In this document: positions 1 through 6,980 of the stretch, in pieces
Layout: each line of letters starts with the position of its first letter
How positions within the stretch are numbered: the stretch's first letter is position 1
Assembly: GCA_947627685.1 (NCBI GenBank)
Contig: CANQWZ010000016.1
Location: 1-19,499 of the forward strand
Length of the DNA: 19,499 nt
Direction of reading: 5' to 3'
Source of the DNA: an uncultured Bacilli bacterium
GTDB taxonomy: Bacteria; Bacillota_I; Bacilli_A; ML615J-28; CAG-313
Translations under genes and position numbers: made by a program
Notes under the pieces: generated by a model
Databases searched by the model: none
What the model was told of the DNA's origin: nothing
Seen by the model: the letters and a program-made list of their open reading frames with translations, nothing else

Positions 1-2684
1 TTCCAGGTGTAAAAGAAGCTAAAGCTTTAAGTAATTTACTTAAAAAACATAAAATTTTTAAATATTTTGATATTGTCAATGTAGCAGGTGTTGGTGATGA
101 AGAAATTGATACATCTGATGCTTTAAAAGCAGTAAAATCTGCTATTACAAATGATCCTGATTCAACTTATACTATCACTTTATCATGTGGAAGACTTACA
201 ACAGGAGTATCAATTCCCGAATGGACGGCTGTCTTAATGTTATCAGGTACATATTCAACTTCTGCAGGTCAATATTTACAAACGATTTTTAGAGTTCAAA
301 CACCAGCTAATATAAATGGTAAAATGAAAGAAAATTGTTATGTCTTTGATTTTGCACCTGACAGAACATTAAAAATGGTAGCTGAATCTGTTCAACTTTC
401 AGCAATAGCAGGGAAAGTACAATTATCTGCTGAAATTCAACTTGGTAAATTTTTAAACTTTTGTCCTGTAATATCAGTTGATGAAACAGGCATGAAGGCA
501 TTTGAAGTTAAATCTCTAATACAAGAATTGAAGAAAGCCTATGCCGAAAGAGTAGCTAACAAAGGTTTTGATGATGATAGACTTTATAATGAGGAACTTT
601 ACAAACTTAATGAAATTGAACTAAAAGAATTCGAAAATCTTAAAAAAATTGTAGGTTCGCAATCATCACAACCAAAAACAGGTGAGATTGATATTAATAA
701 TACTGGTTTAACCGATGAACAAAGGGAAAAACTTGAAAAAATTCAAAAAAAGCCTGTAAGAGAAAGAACACCTAAAGAATTAGAAGATTTAGAAAAATTA
801 GCTGAAAAGAAAAAAAATAGGCAAAGCGCTATTTCAATATTAAGAGCTATTTCTATTCGAATCCCTTTATTAATCTATGGTATAGATAAAGATATAGATT
901 ATGATATTACAATTGATACATTTACTGATTCTGATCTTATAGATGATAATTCATGGAATGAATTTATGCCTAATGGTGTAACTAAAGAACTATTTAAAAA
1001 ATTTTCTAAATATTATGAAAAAGATGTATTTATCGCTGCAGGGCGTAGAATAAGAGCAACTGCAAAACGAGCTGATGAATTAGAACCAACTGAAAGAGTA
1101 AAGAAAATTGCTTCATTATTTGCTACTTTTAGAAATCCTGATAAAGAAACAGTCTTAACACCTTGGAATGTTGTAAATATGCATATGAGTGATACAATAG
1201 GTGGATATGACTTCTTTGATGAAAAACATAATATAAAAGTGCCATTAGATAAACCTAGATTTGTAGATCAAAAAGATGTAACAAAAAACATATTTAATAA
1301 AAATTCTAAAATACTTGAAATAAATTCCAAAACAGGACTTTATCCATTATATGTAGCATATTCATTATATCGCACATATTGTAAAGATTTTAATGAAGAT
1401 GATCTTACTTTTGAGAAAAAGCAAGAAATATGGGATAAGGTATGTAGAGAAAATGTTTTTGTTATATGTAAAACGCCAATGGCTAAACAAATAACAAGAA
1501 GAACATTATTAGGTTATAGAAATGGTAAATTAAATATGCATGCATTTAACGATTTAATAATGCAATTAAAAGATAAACAAGATAAATTTATTGATAAAGT
1601 AAAAAGTAAATCATTTTGGAATGTAGGAGGAAAAGGAGAAATGAAATTTAATGCAGTTGTTGGAAATCCACCATATCAAGAAAATATAAGTGCTACAAAT
1701 GATAATTCATCTTTATCTAAACAATTGTTTCCATATTTTGTAATGTGTTCTATAAAGTTAAAGTCAACTTATGTTTCATTAATAACACCCTCAAGATGGT
1801 TTACTGCAGATGCTCAAGATAAATCATTTCTTAAGTTGCGTGAATTTATAAAAAATAATAATCATATTCTAAAAATATTCCATTATTCTAATAATAAAAT
1901 ATTGTTTCCAAATGTGGAAATAGCAGGAGGAGTGAACTATTTTTTATATGATGAAAATTATAATGGTGATGTAATTTTCAGTGAAAATTATGAAAACCAA
2001 CAATTAATTATGAGTCGCCCATTATTTGAAGAAGGATTAGAATTTATAATTTCACAAAATCAAGCAATAGATATTTTAAAGAAAGTCAAAAATGCAAAAA
2101 ATTTTATTGGATTATCAACTATAGCAACAGGAAGAAATGCATTTGGTATAGTAGGCAAAGAGAGTGAATTAGTAAAAATATCTCAAAATAATCCATTTGA
2201 AAATAGTGTAAAAATTTTTTGTGCTCATGAAATAATCAAATATGTTGATTCATCAAAAATTACAAAAGGATTAAAGTTATTAAATTCATATAAAGTATTT
2301 ACATCTAAAGCAAATGGTGGTGCAGGGTTACTTGGTGATAAAAAACCAGTTTCAATAATTGGAAAATCATATATCGGCTTACCAAATGATGCGTGTACTG
2401 ATTCTCTTATCGCAATAGGATGTTTTGATAATTGTGATGAAGCAAAAAATTTAAAGAAATATATGGGAACAAAATTTTTAAGATATTTAGCAGGAATTTT
2501 AAAAACATCACAAAATCTTTATCAAGGAATTTATCAATTTGTTCCTATTCAAAATTTTACTAATAATTCTGATATTTTATGGAATGCATCTATATCAGAA
2601 ATAGATCAACAACTTTATAAAAAATATGAATTTTCTAATGAACAAATAGAACTTATTGAACAAAATATTAAACCTATGGAGTAA
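1..2684 (+). CDS. Helicase-methyltransferase restriction-modification enzyme (Eco57I/type ISP-like), 5' end outside window
   Basis: The reading frame is open from the first bases (codons in phase from base 3), so the gene begins upstream; the first in-window ATG at 237 is not the true start. 893 residues are visible. Residues about 66-74 (TTGVSIPEW) and 93-101 (QTIFRVQTP) look like motifs V and VI of an SF2 helicase/translocase. After a Lys/Glu-rich linker comes a degenerate AdoMet-binding motif I (ILEINSKTGLY, about 437-447) and then the N6-adenine methyltransferase motif IV NPPY at 555-558. The tail (FVPIQNF near 846, then an acidic helix ending IKPME) resembles the C-terminus of Eco57I-type methylases, where target recognition lies. 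Known families with this order (for example LlaGI-like type ISP) carry a nuclease at the N-terminus, which would lie outside the window. It probably cuts unmodified DNA and methylates adenine in its own site. Two HEPN-type genes follow within 9 and 22 bases. Confidence 0.85.
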   Translation, partial: PGVKEAKALSNLLKKHKIFKYFDIVNVAGVGDEEIDTSDALKAVKSAITNDPDSTYTITLSCGRLTTGVSIPEWTAVLMLSGTYSTSAGQYLQTIFRVQTPANINGKMKENCYVFDFAPDRTLKMVAESVQLSAIAGKVQLSAEIQLGKFLNFCPVISVDETGMKAFEVKSLIQELKKAYAERVANKGFDDDRLYNEELYKLNEIELKEFENLKKIVGSQSSQPKTGEIDINNTGLTDEQREKLEKIQKKPVRERTPKELEDLEKLAEKKKNRQSAISILRAISIRIPLLIYGIDKDIDYDITIDTFTDSDLIDDNSWNEFMPNGVTKELFKKFSKYYEKDVFIAAGRRIRATAKRADELEPTERVKKIASLFATFRNPDKETVLTPWNVVNMHMSDTIGGYDFFDEKHNIKVPLDKPRFVDQKDVTKNIFNKNSKILEINSKTGLYPLYVAYSLYRTYCKDFNEDDLTFEKKQEIWDKVCRENVFVICKTPMAKQITRRTLLGYRNGKLNMHAFNDLIMQLKDKQDKFIDKVKSKSFWNVGGKGEMKFNAVVGNPPYQENISATNDNSSLSKQLFPYFVMCSIKLKSTYVSLITPSRWFTADAQDKSFLKLREFIKNNNHILKIFHYSNNKILFPNVEIAGGVNYFLYDENYNGDVIFSENYENQQLIMSRPLFEEGLEFIISQNQAIDILKKVKNAKNFIGLSTIATGRNAFGIVGKESELVKISQNNPFENSVKIFCAHEIIKYVDSSKITKGLKLLNSYKVFTSKANGGAGLLGDKKPVSIIGKSYIGLPNDACTDSLIAIGCFDNCDEAKNLKKYMGTKFLRYLAGILKTSQNLYQGIYQFVPIQNFTNNSDILWNASISEIDQQLYKKYEFSNEQIELIEQNIKPME
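1624..1643 (+). promoter_or_regulatory. Internal Shine-Dalgarno plus in-frame ATG inside the restriction-modification gene
   Basis: Within the large gene, TAGGAGG (1624-1630) and a second AAGGAG (1633-1638) precede an in-frame ATG at 1641. Translation from there would give a 347-aa protein beginning MKFNAVVGNPPY, which holds the methyltransferase catalytic motif and target-recognition tail but lacks motif I. The purine run also simply encodes the Gly-Gly-Lys-Gly-Glu loop before NPPY, so chance is a serious alternative. Confidence 0.25.
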
Positions 2685-2692
2685 TAAACATT

Positions 2693-3997
2693 ATGATAGG
2701 AAAAATATTTTTTGAAAAGAAATGGAAATTGATATGTTTTGATGAAAAGAAAAAAACATTAATTTTTTTAAACTCTGGTGTAACTTCTGAATCTGATATA
2801 TTAAAAACTAGATTTATATCATTGACATCAAATCAACTCATACCAGTATATATGGAAAACGGATTGTTCTATTTATTTGATATAGGAAATGCGCAACAAA
2901 CTTATGATTGTTTATATGAAATTGAGGAAGAAAAATATATTAATGTTAATTTTTTCAAACAACCTACAGGTATGTTTGAAAAATTATCGAATTCAAATTC
3001 ATTTAAAAAGGTTACTTTTATTAATGGAGTTTTAAAAAGTATAATAGGTCAACGAGGATTCGAAGATTTATCTTTTAATATTAATTTTAGTGAAATAAAC
3101 GCAGATATAAAATTTTTTGTTGATGAGAAAAAAGATAATATTTCTTATAAAATAAATAATGGTCCAACAATGTTAACTAATTTATCAAATGTTATACATC
3201 AATATAAATTAGAAATTATTTTTAAGCAAGATATTGATATTAATAAATTAAATAAAATAATTGATTGTATTTATAAATTTTTAAGTTTTTTAAGTTTTAC
3301 TACTACGCCATACATAGAAACAATACAAGTAGAAAATTCTATATGTACTTGGGACTATATTTATGAAAAAATTAATTATGATGAAAATTTTAGCTTTAGA
3401 TTTGTGTATGCAAAAAATTTTAAAAATAAAATCAAAACATTATTAGAATATATTGTTAATTCAAACAATAAATTAAGTTATTTAAATACTCTAAATTCAT
3501 TAAATAATTTAACAATACAAAGAATTTGGGAATTATCAAATTCCATTGAATCGATCGTAGACAATTATGACGATTCAAAAATAAGTTCAACTGCAGATGA
3601 ATGTAGGTATAATAGTGATTTTATTAAGGAATTTATAAAATTGGTAAAAAAATATCAAAATGAAGGGAAAATAAAAAAAGATGATGCACAGCTAAACTGT
3701 ATAGTTAGTTGCCTGAAAGTAACAACTTTTAAAAGAAAAATTAATCTATTATTTTTAACATATAATGATTTTGCAGAAAAATATGGAAGCATTCCTAATA
3801 TTTCATCTAAAGAGATAGAAGATTATAGCTCGAGAATTAGTGAACTTCGTAATACAATCCATGGTGGATATACTGAAATAACAGAAAAAGATATATATAT
3901 TTGTGACAAAATTATATTTTCATTATATTTATATATTTTGAATAAATGTGGATTTTCTTTAGTTGAACAATTTAATTTTTTGTCAAATGCATTTTAA
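2693..3997 (+). CDS. ApeA-like protein with C-terminal HEPN domain (putative RNase, defence-associated)
   Basis: 434 residues, starting 8 bases after the restriction-modification stop codon; GGAG at 2678-2681, inside the end of that gene, can serve as ribosome binding site. The N-terminal two thirds are beta-rich, with short alternating hydrophobic strands, and resemble the N-terminal domain of ApeA-type anti-phage proteins by pattern only. The C-terminal third is helical and ends in the HEPN signature LRNTIHGG: Arg386 and His390 sit three residues apart, one fewer than the usual R-x4-6-H catalytic motif of HEPN RNases. In ApeA and other HEPN effectors these residues cleave RNA and cause growth arrest on infection. 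No signal peptide or membrane segment is visible. Its tight spacing behind a restriction-modification enzyme suggests one transcript and a linked defence role. The HEPN call is fairly firm; the ApeA assignment is an inference. Confidence 0.75.
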   Translation: MIGKIFFEKKWKLICFDEKKKTLIFLNSGVTSESDILKTRFISLTSNQLIPVYMENGLFYLFDIGNAQQTYDCLYEIEEEKYINVNFFKQPTGMFEKLSNSNSFKKVTFINGVLKSIIGQRGFEDLSFNINFSEINADIKFFVDEKKDNISYKINNGPTMLTNLSNVIHQYKLEIIFKQDIDINKLNKIIDCIYKFLSFLSFTTTPYIETIQVENSICTWDYIYEKINYDENFSFRFVYAKNFKNKIKTLLEYIVNSNNKLSYLNTLNSLNNLTIQRIWELSNSIESIVDNYDDSKISSTADECRYNSDFIKEFIKLVKKYQNEGKIKKDDAQLNCIVSCLKVTTFKRKINLLFLTYNDFAEKYGSIPNISSKEIEDYSSRISELRNTIHGGYTEITEKDIYICDKIIFSLYLYILNKCGFSLVEQFNFLSNAF

Positions 3998-4019
3998 AAA
4001 TTATATATGAGGTATAAAA

Positions 4020-4580
4020 ATGAAATTAGAACTAGAAGATAGATGTATAAAATTCAGTTTTGAAGCCAATATGTTAGATTATGCATTTATATGTTTAAAT
4101 ACTAGAGGTTTTGATAATTTTCATGATTTGAAATATTGGATAATATCATTTGTAAGTTTTATAGAATTATATTTTAAATATAAAATACAGTTAAAAGATA
4201 AGAAAAAAATTTGGGAAAATCCTGAAAAATTTGATAATATAAAACATAATAATGCTGATTTTGTAAGTATTAATTTTGCAGAAGCTTTAAAGTTAGATAA
4301 GTTAAATAAAGTATTAACAGATGATGAATATAAATTAATTAATATGTTTAATCAAATAAGAAACAAATTCATACATTATTCACTTAATTCTGATGATTAT
4401 ATGAATAGCGGTGTTCCTACTGTTATTAAATATAATGATATTGTTACTTGCTATGAAATATTGAAAAGATGTATTATGGATGTTTATGTAACTATAGATA
4501 AATATATTAAATTATATTTTGAGAATGAATATAATTTAAATTATGATAAAATTAAAAATTATACTTGTCCATATAAATAG
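4020..4580 (+). CDS. Small HEPN-domain protein (putative RNase or HEPN partner)
   Basis: 186 residues with a good ribosome binding site GAGGT at 4009-4013, 22 bases after the previous gene. The protein is almost wholly helical. It carries a complete HEPN signature IRNKFIHY, with Arg114 and His119 (R-x4-H), preceded by a helix with the pattern NFAEALKL and an upstream Trp-Glu-x-Pro segment. This layout recurs in small HEPN proteins found near defence genes and toxin loci. Such proteins act as metal-independent RNases, or as inactive partners when the motif decays; here the motif is intact, unlike the shortened one in the preceding gene. The two HEPN genes may form a pair in which one controls or complements the other. 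No antitoxin of MNT nucleotidyltransferase type is seen beside it. The exact family is not recognised. Confidence 0.75.
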   Translation: MKLELEDRCIKFSFEANMLDYAFICLNTRGFDNFHDLKYWIISFVSFIELYFKYKIQLKDKKKIWENPEKFDNIKHNNADFVSINFAEALKLDKLNKVLTDDEYKLINMFNQIRNKFIHYSLNSDDYMNSGVPTVIKYNDIVTCYEILKRCIMDVYVTIDKYIKLYFENEYNLNYDKIKNYTCPYK

Positions 4581-4604
4581 ATATATTATTTAGCCTAATT
4601 TTGT

Positions 4605-4820
4605 ATGAATAATCGAATCAAAAATATCAATATATTGAAAAAATTAAAAAATAAGCATACTGTTAATAATAAAAATCAAAAAAATAAGTTAATTTTTATA
4701 CCTAATTCTTTTGTTAAAACTGATGAGTATATTGCAGATATAATTATGTCAGCTAAAAATAAATCTTCAACAATACAACATCATTGTTTGATGGCTTTCA
4801 GAGCATTAAATGTTATATGA
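4605..4820 (+). CDS. Doubtful small ORF, 71 aa
   Basis: An ATG-to-TGA frame lies between the small HEPN gene and the AlbA_2 regulator. The product is basic at its N-terminus (many Lys and Asn) and more ordinary in its second half (KTDEYIADIIMSAKNKS). No convincing ribosome binding site precedes the ATG: the 24 bases upstream are almost all A/T. An in-frame stop at 4596 rules out a longer form. It could be a short protein of the defence block, the remnant of a decayed gene, or chance in A+T-rich DNA. No family is recognised. The sequence after it (4821-4898) is A/T-rich and shows only a possible TAAAAT box at 4879-4884 without a good -35. Confidence 0.25.
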   Translation: MNNRIKNINILKKLKNKHTVNNKNQKNKLIFIPNSFVKTDEYIADIIMSAKNKSSTIQHHCLMAFRALNVI

Positions 4821-4912
4821 AAGACTAAAAATTAAAAAAATTTAATTTAAATTAATCTAAAAATTGTTGTAAGTGTTGTAAAATTGAAAATCAAAGATAA
4901 GGAGGTATAAAA

Positions 4913-6228
4913 ATGAATTTAGGTATTAAAGACGAAATATTAGAGTTTAAAAAAACAACAGATGAGTTAAATGAGGCAATGGTGTCTATTTGTGCTATGT
5001 TAAATAAACATGGAAAAGGAACCATTTATTTTGGTGTACATCCTAATGGTGAAGTAGTAGGGCAAGAAATTAGCGAATCAACATTAAGGGATGTATCAAG
5101 AAAAATTTATGAATCAATTACCCCTTCAATTATTCCTCAAATATCTAAAAAAATGTTTGATGATAAAGCGGTAATAGAAGTCATTTTTTTGGTAACGAAA
5201 AACCATATTCTTGTAAAGGAGTCTATTACATCAGAACAGCTGATGAGGATAGAGTTCTTCCACCTAATGAATTAAGGCACTTATTTGAATATAATAAAGG
5301 AGAAAGTTGGGACAAAGAAATTACAGATTATACTATTAAAGATATTGATTTAAATTCTTTTAAAAAGTTTTATAATAAAGCTGTAGCATGTAATCGTTTA
5401 AAAGATACAAATAGTAGTCCAGATGAGGTATTAAAGCGTTTAGGACTTATTGTTAATGATCACCTAACAAATGCGGCAGTATATCTATTTTCTTCTTTAA
5501 ATCCGATTACATTAAAAATGGCAGTTTTTGCGACCGATGAGAAAATGACTTTTTTAGATATTAATCGTGTCAAAGGAAATATTATTGACTTGATTGATAT
5601 TGCTTCAAACTATGTCAAAGAAAAAATACTTTGGAAAGCTGATATTGTGGGAATGTCTAGAATAGAAATCCCCGAAATTCCCATAAAATCACTTAGAGAA
5701 ATTATTTGTAATAGTTTTGCCCATGCTAGATATAATACTTTTACAGAACATGAAATTGATATACATCCCAATAAAATTGTAATATATAATCCTGGAGCAT
5801 TTCCAATTGGTTATAATCCTGAAGATTTTGTAAATCAAAATTTACAATCTATGGTGCGCAATCCATTAATTCTAGATACTTTATATTTATCTGAAGATGT
5901 AGAAACTTATAGTAGTGGGCTTAAAAAAGTATATTCTGAGTGTAAAGAAAAAGCAATAAAAATTGGATATATTAAATATCAAGATGGTTTTGCTTTCATT
6001 TTTAATCGCCAAAATGGCATAAATCATCTTACAAATAAAACATTAACCGAAAATGAAAAGAAGATGCTATCTTTGCTTAAACAAAACCCAAAAACCCCAA
6101 TTAATGAATTGAGTAAAAAAACAGGAAAATCTTCAAGAACTATTCAAAGAACACTAAATAATTTAAAAACAAAAGGTTATATTGAACGAATTGGTGGGAC
6201 AAAAGGTTATTGGAACATTACTGTTTAA
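4913..6228 (+). pseudogene. AlbA_2 / HATPase / winged-helix regulator (COG2865 type), interrupted by a -1 frameshift
   Basis: Two frames together make one protein of about 438 residues. Frame one starts at ATG 4913 with a strong AAGGAGGT site (4899-4906). It encodes an AlbA_2 (Schlafen-type, putative DNA-binding) domain with LEFKKTTDELNEAM and GTIYFGVHPNGEVVG, and stops at 5273-5275. The continuation (GNEKPYSCKG, YYIRTADEDRVLPPNE) lies in another frame from 5191 onward. It includes a GHKL-like ATPase part (REIICNSFAHARY, NPGAFPIGY, SSGLKKVYSECK) and a C-terminal winged helix (LSKKTGKSSRTIQRTLNNLK). The switch falls on seven T at 5184-5190; eight would restore the frame. COG2865 proteins are poorly characterised regulators often found in mobile or defence contexts. 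It may be a pseudogene, a phase-variable gene, a sequencing error, or a gene read by ribosomal slippage. A downstream start at 5518 would give only the C-terminal part and lacks a clear ribosome binding site. Confidence 0.8.
5185..5191 (+). other. U UUU UUG slippery heptamer at the frame break
   Basis: The bases form T TTT TTG in the zero frame of the upstream part of the split regulator. A -1 slip here makes the next codon GGT at 5191, exactly the frame of the downstream part. No strong hairpin or upstream Shine-Dalgarno stimulator is evident, so programmed slippage is possible but unproven. Confidence 0.4.
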
Positions 6229-6239
6229 TAATAAAATAT

Positions 6240-6298
6240 AGTCATAGAAAACTTTAAAATGGCAAAGTTTTAAGGGTATTTATTCTATGACTTTTTAT
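6240..6298 (+). terminator. Nested hairpin terminator after the AlbA_2 regulator
   Basis: An outer stem AGTCATAGAA (6240-6249) pairs with TTCTATGACT (6283-6292) and is followed by TTTTTATATTTTTT. Inside it AAAACTTT (6248-6255) can pair with AAAGTTTT (6264-6271), giving a two-tier structure. It lies 12 bases after the stop codon and separates the accessory block from the polyamine operon. Confidence 0.75.
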
Positions 6299-6343
6299 AT
6301 TTTTTAAATTTGTCGAAATTTTGATAATATATATACATTATAT

Positions 6344-6372
6344 TTGACAATTATTGTAATAATACGTATAAT
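6344..6372 (+). promoter_or_regulatory. Consensus promoter of the XRE-cupin/pot operon
   Basis: A perfect TTGACA (6344-6349), a 17-base spacer and a perfect TATAAT (6367-6372) predict a start of transcription near 6379-6380. This places the leader about 53 bases upstream of the ATG at 6433. Confidence 0.8.
6350..6363 (+). promoter_or_regulatory. Candidate operator between -35 and -10
   Basis: ATTATT-GT-AATAAT is a near-perfect palindrome filling the promoter spacer. XRE-cupin regulators usually repress their own transcript, so a site here would block RNA polymerase. The palindrome is simple A/T sequence, so its meaning is inferred. Confidence 0.35.
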
Positions 6373-6432
6373 AATATAGTGTTTAGAAATATTAAACAAA
6401 AAGTTTATTTTAATAAAACCGGTGGTGATATA

Positions 6433-6966
6433 ATGACAATAGGTAATAAAATAAAAAGCCTAAGAATTCTTTGCCAATTAACCCAAGAAGAACTAGCCGA
6501 TCGCTGTGAACTTACTAAGGGCTATATTTCACAATTAGAAAACGATTTAACTAGTCCATCTATTAGTACTCTTACTGATATTTTATCGGCACTTGGTACT
6601 AATTTGCATGAGTTTTTCACTGAAGAAGAAAATCCACAAATTGTTTTTAGTAAAAATGATTATTTCGAAAAGGATTTAGATAAAGTTAAAATAACATGGC
6701 TTGTGCCTAATGCGCAAAAAAATGAAATGGAACCCATTCTTTGTGAGCTTCTACCAGGAGCAGAATCTACTCTTGATATGCCTCATGAAGGGCAAGAATT
6801 TGGGTATGTTTTAGAAGGTGCAGTAACAATTATTTATGGTAATAATAAATATATTTGTAACAAGGGGGAAACTTTTTATTTTACAACTGATAAGAACCAC
6901 TATATATATAACCATAGCAAGAAATTAGCTAAAATTATTTGGGTAAGCAGCCCACCTAACTTTTAA
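6433..6966 (+). CDS. XRE-family regulator with cupin domain, likely polyamine-responsive
   Basis: 177 residues. A helix-turn-helix of XRE type covers about residues 5-62 (LTQEELADRCELTKGYISQLE, here split by the turn at Glu26-Leu27), and a small cupin barrel covers about 103-172 (PHEGQEFGYVLEG, then GETFYF). The ATG at 6433 is chosen because GGTGGTGAT (6421-6429) sits just ahead of it; a GTG at 6379 in the same frame coincides with the predicted transcription start and has no ribosome binding site. In this family (PuuR-like) the HTH binds the operator and the cupin senses a small ligand, commonly a polyamine or related metabolite. It is the first gene of the pot operon, 14 bases before potA, which supports local control of polyamine uptake. 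The ligand itself is inferred from context. Confidence 0.88.
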   Translation: MTIGNKIKSLRILCQLTQEELADRCELTKGYISQLENDLTSPSISTLTDILSALGTNLHEFFTEEENPQIVFSKNDYFEKDLDKVKITWLVPNAQKNEMEPILCELLPGAESTLDMPHEGQEFGYVLEGAVTIIYGNNKYICNKGETFYFTTDKNHYIYNHSKKLAKIIWVSSPPNF

Positions 6967-6980
6967 TCAAGGAGATCAAT

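Noticed and set aside
237..2684. ATG at 237 as the true start of the large restriction-modification gene
   Set aside because: The frame is open back to the first bases and encodes conserved helicase motif V before this ATG; no ribosome binding site precedes it.
4860..4884. GTTGTAA direct repeat as a promoter or operator of the AlbA_2 regulator
   Set aside because: Two short copies nine bases apart in A/T-rich DNA with no acceptable -35; too weak to list.
6379..6432. GTG start for the XRE-cupin gene
   Set aside because: It coincides with the predicted transcription start and lacks a ribosome binding site; the ATG at 6433 has one and matches the family N-terminus.
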